Shown in pieces: positions 58,274-64,000 of a stretch of 64,000 nucleotides of DNA; positions within the stretch are counted from its first letter, which is position 1; each line of letters opens with the position of its first letter. The notes beneath the pieces are model-generated. The model was not told where the DNA came from and did not search any database. It saw only the letters and a program-made list of their open reading frames with translations. The stretch is taken from assembly GCA_023408315.1 (NCBI GenBank), contig JAEYKI010000029.1:1-64000 (forward strand). The letters are read 5' to 3'. Both the position numbers and the translations under genes were made by a program. This DNA comes from Bacillota bacterium. GTDB taxonomy: Bacteria; Bacillota; Clostridia; Christensenellales; Christensenellaceae.

Positions 58274-58612
58274 ATGAGATTTTTAATTCGATTCATCGTC
58301 TTCATAATGGTTGTTCTGATTTTTATTTTTGTATTCGCCGGACAAGGTATCTTTGACGGTTTTTTGCCTTTGATGGACGCTAAAGCCACTGTAACCGTAA
58401 CATTCAAGGGAGGCGTGTTTGATTACGGGGACAATGCCACCTATATGGTGAAAAAAAGCGATTCAGACAAATATATGGAGTATATGCTCAAACAGGGGTG
58501 GAAACTTTCTGATATGGGCGGCAGTTACTATATATTTGAAAAAAATGGCAAAGACTACAAATTTAAAAGAGAGGAAATACTGAAATTTTTTTATAAGTTT
58601 TCAGTGGAATGA
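58274..58612 (+). CDS. Small membrane-anchored protein of unknown function
   Basis: A 112-residue protein. One N-terminal transmembrane helix (residues 5-25, with short basic start MRFLIRF) is followed by an extracytoplasmic domain with beta-strand pattern (ATVTVTFKGGVFDYGDNATYMV ... SYYIFEKNGKDYKF). No homologue recognised. It is 3 nt upstream of the lacI-type gene and downstream of a strong promoter, so it is probably the first gene of the sugar operon. Confidence 0.75.
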   Translation: MRFLIRFIVFIMVVLIFIFVFAGQGIFDGFLPLMDAKATVTVTFKGGVFDYGDNATYMVKKSDSDKYMEYMLKQGWKLSDMGGSYYIFEKNGKDYKFKREEILKFFYKFSVE

Positions 58613-58615
58613 TGT

Positions 58616-59617
58616 TTGAAAAAAAAATCGTACACAATGAAGGACATTGCCAAACTGGCCGGCGTAACGCAGCCAACGGTGTCCCATGTGATTAATGGAA
58701 CAGCCAGCATTTCAAAAGAAGTGACCGACCGGGTAAACCGGGTGATCGCCGAACTTAATTACCGCCCCAACGCATTGGCAAAAGGCCTTAAAACAAATAA
58801 AACCAATATTATTGGACTTATTGTTCCGGATGTGGGGAACAGCTTTTACGCGCTGGTTGCCCGGGCCGTGGAAAGCACGCTGGTTAAGCTTGGCTATGCG
58901 GTTTTTTTGGCCTGCACGTATTACAACGAAGCTTCCGAAATCAATTACCTGGACAATTTGCTGCAATACAATGTGGACGGAATAATTCTTGCATACCAGT
59001 TGACAAACCGCCTTTCTATCGATAAGCTTATACGTATGAATAAACCGTTCGTCACCCTGGACGACGAATTGTGGAACAATCCGGAGAGTTCTGTGCGCAT
59101 CAACCATTTTCAGGGCGGATACATAGCAACGGAGCATTTGCTTAAAATAGGAAGGAAACGGGTTGCGTTTGTAAGCGAACCGCTGATAATGGAAGCGATT
59201 AAGGAACGGTTTGAAGGATATAAGAAAGCCTATGAGGATTCGGGCCTGTCTTTTGATCCGCGGCTTGTGGTTACGGCGCAAAGCGTATACGACAAATTTA
59301 AAATGGGCCTTGATCTTGGGCGCAAGATAGTGGGCAGGGAGCCGGACGGGATATTTGCCACTTCCGACGTGATTGCGTTTGGGGTGATGCGGGCGCTCTC
59401 TGAAGCCGGGAAACAGGTGCCGCGGGATATTGCGTTGATTGGCTACGACGATGTGCCCATGGCAAAGGTTGCCACGCCCGCGCTTTCCACTGTGGCGCAG
59501 CCGGTAGGCAAGATGGCGGATATTGGAATTGCCAAGCTGGTGGCAGTTATGCAGAGCGAGCCGCAGCAAAATGAAGATATATTGAAGCCAAAACTGGTGA
59601 TCAGGGAGACAACATAA
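58616..59617 (+). CDS. LacI-family transcriptional regulator
   Basis: A 333-residue regulator. HTH and hinge TMKDIAKLAGVTQPTVSHVINGTASISKEVTDRVNRVIAELNYRPNALAKGLKTNKT; periplasmic-binding-type core domains follow (IIGLIVPDVGNSFYALVARAVE, GIFATSDVIAFGVMRALSEAG, IALIGYDDVPMA). TTG start at 58616 is used. It controls the sugar genes around it, with likely targets at 62201 and 55226. Confidence 0.93.
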   Translation: MKKKSYTMKDIAKLAGVTQPTVSHVINGTASISKEVTDRVNRVIAELNYRPNALAKGLKTNKTNIIGLIVPDVGNSFYALVARAVESTLVKLGYAVFLACTYYNEASEINYLDNLLQYNVDGIILAYQLTNRLSIDKLIRMNKPFVTLDDELWNNPESSVRINHFQGGYIATEHLLKIGRKRVAFVSEPLIMEAIKERFEGYKKAYEDSGLSFDPRLVVTAQSVYDKFKMGLDLGRKIVGREPDGIFATSDVIAFGVMRALSEAGKQVPRDIALIGYDDVPMAKVATPALSTVAQPVGKMADIGIAKLVAVMQSEPQQNEDILKPKLVIRETT

Positions 59618-59634
59618 CAAGGGAGGACAGAAAT

Positions 59635-61125
59635 ATGCATTTTTGCGGGCTGGACGTGGGTACCTCGGGCGTTAAAGCGGTGGTATTTGACGAGAGGGGC
59701 AGCATTGTTGCTTCTGCCTACAATGAATACGTATACAGTTTAAAATCAGACGGAACGCGCGAGTTGGACGCGGCTGATATCTGGCAAAAAACCAAGGCGG
59801 TGCTGCGGGCTGTGGGCCAAAAGTGCGGCGATATATCCGCTCTTGCCATCAGTTCGTTTGGCGAAGCGTTTGTAGCTGTGGACGCGGATGGAAAAGAAAT
59901 CAGCCGTGTGATGATTTTTACGGATAACCGCGGGGAAGAAGAATTTTTGCGCGAAATGCAAAAAAGCTCGGACGAAGAAATCGCAAAGATCTGCGGCCTG
60001 CCGCCATCTATTATGTATTCCATATCCAAGATATTGTATATTAAGTACAACATGCCCGGTGTTTATAATAGTACCAAGAAGTTTTTGCTGATGGAAGATT
60101 ATATATATTATAAACTGTGCGGCGAGACTTACACGGATTATTCCCTGGCCTGCCGCACCATGTTGTTTGACATTCATAAAAAAGACTGGAGCAAGGAACT
60201 GATGGCCAGGTTTGGCCTGGACGCGGGCATGTTTTCCAAGCCTGTGCAGTCTGGCACTGTGATTGGCGAGATTTCCGCAAGTATTGCCGCGGAGCTGGGG
60301 CTTCAATCCGGGCTCAGGCTGGTGATGGGCGGCCACGACCAGCCTGCAAACGCAATGGGATCCGGCATGCGGCCGGGTGCAACTGTTTGCTCCATGGGAA
60401 CGTCTGAATGCATCACTCCCGTGATGGACGCGCCCTTTTCTTATGGCGTTACGCTGAGATCCAGCTTTTCCAGCGAACCGTTTCTGCTGGAAAACAAGTA
60501 TTGCACGCTGGCGTTTAATATGACTTCTGGGCTGGCTGTGAAATGGTTTTTTGACACATTTGCTCCGGCGGAAAAGGTGGACGGCAAGCCGCCTTATGCG
60601 CTGTTTGAGAAAAATGCGCCCGCAAGCCCCACGCGCATATTTGTGCAGCCCTACCTGATGGGTTGCGGCACTCCGTATATGGATCACCGTGCGCGTTTTG
60701 CCATTTTGGGCACAGACGCAGGAACAACGCGGTACGACATATACAGGGCGATGCTGGAGGGCCTGTGCCTGGATCAGCGCCTGAACGTGGAACTTATTAA
60801 AAACCAGGGCGTTGCAATAGAACATATCATTTGTGTGGGCGGCGGCAGCCATAGCAGGCTGTGGCTGCAAACCAAGGCGGACAGCATGCAGGTGCCGGTT
60901 TCCACTCTGAAATGCTCCGAAGCGGGAGCGCTTGGCTGTGCGGTATTGTGCGCGGTGGCGCTGGGCGTATACCCGGACGCGGGCACAGCGGGCGAAGCCA
61001 TGAGCGCCATTGCGGAGACAATAGAACCCAGGGGAGAATTCGCGGCGTTTTACGATGAAAAATTTGCGCTTTATAAACAAATGTATGCCGATACAAATAA
61101 ATATTCGGTTTTTGCGAGTAAATAA
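59635..61125 (+). CDS. FGGY-family carbohydrate kinase (xylulokinase-like)
   Basis: A 496-residue kinase: CGLDVGTSGVKAVVFDERGS at the N-terminus (phosphate 1), MLFDIHKKDWS, VMGGHDQPANAMGSGMRPGATVCSMGTSE (the catalytic Asp in GGHDQ), and ICVGGGSHSRLWLQTKADSMQVPV. It transfers phosphate to a ketopentose or ketohexose. RBS GGGAGGAC. Located between LacI and a class II aldolase, so the product is probably the aldolase's ketose phosphate. Confidence 0.92.
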   Translation: MHFCGLDVGTSGVKAVVFDERGSIVASAYNEYVYSLKSDGTRELDAADIWQKTKAVLRAVGQKCGDISALAISSFGEAFVAVDADGKEISRVMIFTDNRGEEEFLREMQKSSDEEIAKICGLPPSIMYSISKILYIKYNMPGVYNSTKKFLLMEDYIYYKLCGETYTDYSLACRTMLFDIHKKDWSKELMARFGLDAGMFSKPVQSGTVIGEISASIAAELGLQSGLRLVMGGHDQPANAMGSGMRPGATVCSMGTSECITPVMDAPFSYGVTLRSSFSSEPFLLENKYCTLAFNMTSGLAVKWFFDTFAPAEKVDGKPPYALFEKNAPASPTRIFVQPYLMGCGTPYMDHRARFAILGTDAGTTRYDIYRAMLEGLCLDQRLNVELIKNQGVAIEHIICVGGGSHSRLWLQTKADSMQVPVSTLKCSEAGALGCAVLCAVALGVYPDAGTAGEAMSAIAETIEPRGEFAAFYDEKFALYKQMYADTNKYSVFASK

Positions 61126-61142
61126 TTTCAGGAGGATGCGGT

Positions 61143-62105
61143 ATGGCAATTATAACAGACAGGGCGATGGTAGAGGGAATTATGCAGGACGTTCGCCAAA
61201 AAAACACGAGTCTTGCACTTTTCTGCTCGGCCTCGGCCTGGAACAACGAAGCGATTCTGAAAGCGGCGCAGCGCTTTGGGAAAAAACACGGCATCAAGCA
61301 TGTGCCTATTATTGTGGGTATGACGGGTTCATACAGCCATATGCCCCAGTGCAAGCGGGTTACATACAGCCGTGATTTAAAGGCGGGCTTTCTTTCGCTC
61401 ATCGGCAGCCTGCAGGCGCTGACGGGAGAAAAAGACTCCCCTTATTATGACGTGCTGGTAATGCCCCAGCTGGACCACGGAGATCCGGAAGCTGACAAGT
61501 GGATTCTGGAGGAAGGCATCCGTTATCTGGCTGGCGTAATGTTCGACTGCCAGCGCTTTTCCTATGAGGATAACGTGCGCATGACATCGGAATACTGCAA
61601 AAAATTTGGAGGCAGGGTAATGGTGGAAGCCGTTATGGAAACGCTCTCCGTTATTGGCACGCAGGCGGAAGCAGTGAAGGACGAGCACTATGTGGAGAAC
61701 GCCGTTCAGTACGTCAGGAAGACGGGCACAGACTTTTTGGTTGCGGACCTTGGCACGGAGCAGCAGTCCACGGGTACGGACGCCATCTATTTAAAGGAAA
61801 GGGCCAAGATGCTCACGGAAGCCCTGGGTACAAAAATGCTTGTGCTGCACGGCGTTTCCAGCCTGAAGCCCGACCAGATCAAGGGCCTGGCGGAAGACGG
61901 CGTGGTGAAGGTGAACATGTGGACCAGGATTGTGCGGGAAGCGGGTATTTACGCCGCGGAAAAAATTGCCGCACGCAGGGCTGATATGGACAAGGGCGTG
62001 TTTGACGCCTGCGACCCGCAGACCTATCTGAACGATGTCTTGGAAAAAGCCGCGGACATTATGGAGGAGCATCTGGCGTATTTCAATTATGGAAATCTTG
62101 CGTAA
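61143..62105 (+). CDS. Class II ketose-bisphosphate aldolase-like protein
   Basis: A 320-residue (FbaA/GatY-like) protein. The Zn/catalytic motif is VMPQLDHGDPEADKW, and GTEQQSTG plus VLHGVSSLKPDQIKGLAEDGVVKVNMWT correspond to the LHGGSG / KINI.TD segments of the aldolase family. It should cleave a phosphorylated ketose to DHAP or glyceraldehyde 3-phosphate and an aldehyde. The family motif differs enough from Fba to suggest a special substrate. RBS AGGAGGAT. Confidence 0.82.
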   Translation: MAIITDRAMVEGIMQDVRQKNTSLALFCSASAWNNEAILKAAQRFGKKHGIKHVPIIVGMTGSYSHMPQCKRVTYSRDLKAGFLSLIGSLQALTGEKDSPYYDVLVMPQLDHGDPEADKWILEEGIRYLAGVMFDCQRFSYEDNVRMTSEYCKKFGGRVMVEAVMETLSVIGTQAEAVKDEHYVENAVQYVRKTGTDFLVADLGTEQQSTGTDAIYLKERAKMLTEALGTKMLVLHGVSSLKPDQIKGLAEDGVVKVNMWTRIVREAGIYAAEKIAARRADMDKGVFDACDPQTYLNDVLEKAADIMEEHLAYFNYGNLA

Positions 62106-62150
62106 AGGTTATTCTGCAGCAAACTTATTTGAGTTTAAGCGGTTTTTAAC

Positions 62151-62214
62151 TTTACACACGAGCGGCGTTTATGCTATAATACATTTTAATTTCCAGATGA
62201 TTAATACGTATTAA
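62151..62214 (+). promoter_or_regulatory. Promoter and palindromic operator of the epimerase operon
   Basis: TTTACA at 62151-62156, an 18-nt spacer and TATAAT at 62175-62180, followed by the perfect 14-bp palindrome TTAATACGTATTAA (62201-62214) about 15-25 nt downstream of the start site. The position suits repression by the neighbouring LacI-type protein. The rest of the 236-nt spacer holds no gene. Confidence 0.7.
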
Positions 62215-62341
62215 CTTGCAGCCATTATCATATACATACTTATGGATAATGCATACTTCTCTTCATCAATATATATACTAAAATTATATGTGATGGGGCA
62301 GCTCAAGTTTGATCATAAAAAACAAAGGAAGGTGTTATGAA

Positions 62342-63193
62342 ATGATAAAAGTTGGAATGAATCTGTTACTCTGGCTGGACAGCTTTTCGCTGAAAAAAGA
62401 CCAGGCTTTGGTTGAAAAGGTTATGGACATGGGATTTGACGGTATTGAGTTCCCTGTTTTTGCCGGTATGGATTTGGACGAGGCAAAAAGGCTGGGCGAA
62501 TATGTAAAGCAAAAGAATATACCGTGCACGACGCTGAGCGTGATTGGGCCGGACTTTGGCAACTCCGTATCTCCGGACAAGACTGAGAGGGAGAAAATGG
62601 TCAAGCTTGTAAAAGACCACATTGACTATTCGGCCGCCATTGGCTCCGAACTGCTGATGGGTCCTCTGACGCAGGCGCTTGGATATTTTTCCGGCGCACG
62701 CCTGACCAAACAGGAATGGCAGTGGTCTATTGACGCCTGCCGTGAATTTGGCGAATACGCGGCAAAATTTGATATGCCCATTGCGATTGAGCCCCTGAAC
62801 CGGTTTGAGCAGTTTATGCTGAACACGGCGGAAGATTCCGTGAAATATGTGCAGGAAGTAAACTTAAAGAACGTTGGCCTGATTATGGATACCATGCATA
62901 TGAACATTGAGGAGCTGAACGTTGCGGCCGCTCTGGAATATGCGATGCCATATACCATTCACATCCATATTTCTGAGAATAACCGTGGAATTCCCGGAAC
63001 CGGGCACGCCTGCGGAAAAGACGTGTTTGATGTGATTAAAAAGACAAAATACGACGGATGGCTTACGATAGAAGCGTTTAATGAGGGGGCTCCCTCCATG
63101 CAGGGACCGCTGCATCTGTGGCGCGCGTTTGCGCCTTCGGACGATGCGCTTGCCAGCCAGGGGCTTGCTTACATCAGAAGCATGATCAAATAG
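62342..63193 (+). CDS. D-tagatose/D-psicose 3-epimerase family protein
   Basis: A 283-residue TIM-barrel. The DTEase motifs are conserved: AIEPLNRFEQ (Glu), LIMDTMHMNIEE (Asp, His), IHIHISENNRGIPGTGHACG (His, Arg), WLTIEAFNEG (Glu). These bind a Mn2+ or Co2+ ion and deprotonate C3 of a ketose. It makes, for example, D-allulose from D-fructose. ATG 62342 with RBS GGAAGGTG. First gene behind a promoter with the palindromic operator. Confidence 0.92.
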   Translation: MIKVGMNLLLWLDSFSLKKDQALVEKVMDMGFDGIEFPVFAGMDLDEAKRLGEYVKQKNIPCTTLSVIGPDFGNSVSPDKTEREKMVKLVKDHIDYSAAIGSELLMGPLTQALGYFSGARLTKQEWQWSIDACREFGEYAAKFDMPIAIEPLNRFEQFMLNTAEDSVKYVQEVNLKNVGLIMDTMHMNIEELNVAAALEYAMPYTIHIHISENNRGIPGTGHACGKDVFDVIKKTKYDGWLTIEAFNEGAPSMQGPLHLWRAFAPSDDALASQGLAYIRSMIK

Positions 63194-63212
63194 TTTGTAG
63201 GGGGACTTTGAA

Positions 63213-64000
63213 ATGGCAGACAAAAATATATACAGAAAAGTTCTGGATAAGGGAGACGGCGTTCTTCAGATGGTTCCAAACTGGGTTCCAAGGCCGTTCT
63301 TCTCGCCGGGAAAGAGGATCCGCCTGCACCCGGACGATTACTATGCAATGGGCATGAAGGCGGGAGCTATTGTGGAGCGCTGGTTTTCCTCTATTACCAA
63401 GGTGGAAACGGATTCCTCCATTGAGAACCTTGGCATGAGCTTTATAAATGTGGACAACGACCCCACCAGGAAGATTCTTTTCAAGGATTTGATTGAGGGG
63501 CTTGGAGAAGAACTCATTGGTAAAACGCTCATGGAGAAATACGGCACATGGCCCATGTATTCCAAATTTTATGATTACAACGAGCCCTTGTTTCACCATG
63601 TGCATCACAGGGAGGAAGCCTGCAAACGGGTTGGCGTGCTGCCCAAGCACGAGCATTATTTTTTCCCCAAGCAATATAACAACCACCTGGGCAAACGGCC
63701 CATCACCTTCTTTGGGTTTGATCCATCGGTGAGCAAAGAGGAGATTATTGCAAGGCTTTCCACCTTTGAGAAACAGGACGGCCGGATTCTGGAACTGTCC
63801 CGCGGTTTTCAGATTGAGCTGGGAACCGGCTGGTTTACTCCCGCGGGCGTGGTACATGCGCCTGGTTCGCTCTGCACATATGAGCCGCAGTGGAACAGCG
63901 ATGTGATGGCTCTGTGGGAAAACGTTGTGGACGGAGAGATATTTGACAAAAGCTGGCTTTCCAACTTTCTGCCCGCGGGCAAGGAAAACGATATGGACGC
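63213..64000 (+). CDS. Cupin-type sugar isomerase-like protein, 3' end beyond window
   Basis: The gene begins at ATG 63213 behind GTAGGGGGA and is open for 262 codons to the window edge. The cupin core has His ligands in NEPLFHHVHHREE and PKHEHYFFPKQYNN, and a late TPAGVVHAPG, which resembles class I mannose-6-phosphate isomerases and D-lyxose isomerases. It should interconvert an aldose and ketose, feeding the epimerase next to it. Identity of the sugar unknown. Confidence 0.8.
   Translation, partial: MADKNIYRKVLDKGDGVLQMVPNWVPRPFFSPGKRIRLHPDDYYAMGMKAGAIVERWFSSITKVETDSSIENLGMSFINVDNDPTRKILFKDLIEGLGEELIGKTLMEKYGTWPMYSKFYDYNEPLFHHVHHREEACKRVGVLPKHEHYFFPKQYNNHLGKRPITFFGFDPSVSKEEIIARLSTFEKQDGRILELSRGFQIELGTGWFTPAGVVHAPGSLCTYEPQWNSDVMALWENVVDGEIFDKSWLSNFLPAGKENDMD

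Noticed and set aside
59746..61149. A long minus-strand open frame opposite the FGGY kinase
   Set aside because: Mirror of a conserved kinase; its His/Arg/Gln-rich translation is typical of an antisense frame.

Overview
The window reads as chromosomal DNA from an anaerobic, moderately GC-balanced Clostridia-type Firmicute, possibly near Christensenellales; this is inferred from gene content and style, not measured. The evidence is the tuf-rpmG-secE-nusG-rplK-rplA-rplJ-rplL order with an L10 leader, good Shine-Dalgarno sites with TTG/GTG starts, an NfnAB electron-bifurcating pair, a 2-hydroxyacyl-CoA dehydratase/activase-type locus and two radical SAM proteins. I found no tRNA, rRNA, CRISPR array or complete insertion sequence.

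Layout. 1-4.06 kb: translation/transcription block (end of tuf, rpmG, secE, nusG, rplK, rplA, rplJ, rplL) with two probable L1 binding sites and an L10-leader attenuator. 4.1-10.2 kb: helical small protein, M29 aminopeptidase, two small membrane proteins, PHP phosphoesterase, pyrB-pyrI and a PIG-L deacetylase. 10.2-14.1 kb: minus-strand operon of HAD phosphatase, HgdB-like protein and an HgdB-HgdC fusion, coupled by ATGA overlaps. 14.3-18.6 kb: birA overlapping a radical SAM gene, then a YtrA-type GntR/ABC operon. 18.8-33.8 kb: typA, NUDIX hydrolase, DUF1002 protein, lipoprotein, aminotransferase, flavoprotein, mscL, apgM-nfnA-nfnB, MATE pump, ferritin, glyS. 33.9-37.9 kb: small zinc-ribbon protein, an unusual Gly/Cys-rich microprotein, and an ECF S component-coaX-hom-cupin operon. 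38.1-42.9 kb: uvrB (probably leaderless) overlapping uvrA. 43-54.3 kb: HxlR/flavoprotein pair, HEAT-methyltransferase, MurG-like and UgtP-like glycosyltransferases, SDR, double-domain GT2, radical SAM protein with a Cys-rich tail, tiny zinc-ribbon protein. 54.3-64 kb: carbohydrate region (two TIM-barrel sugar isomerases/epimerases, LacI regulator, FGGY kinase, class II aldolase, cupin sugar-isomerase-like protein) interrupted by an acyl-CoA ligase/ACP pair and a thioredoxin.

How the genes work together. The sugar genes look like an isomerise/epimerise, phosphorylate, aldol-cleave pathway under the local LacI protein; a 14-bp palindrome near the epimerase start shares a 9-base half-site with the leader of the divergent isomerase. 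The S component and coaX suggest vitamin B5 salvage into CoA. Between genes, a modular family of serial hairpins recurs at least five times, always just downstream of a gene's 3' end, and a separate 123-bp inverted-repeat element lies between two convergent genes. The most unusual items are the fused dehydratase/activase operon, the Gly/Cys-rich microprotein, the modular hairpin repeats, the leaderless uvrB and an FMN-riboswitch-like fragment in the S-component leader.
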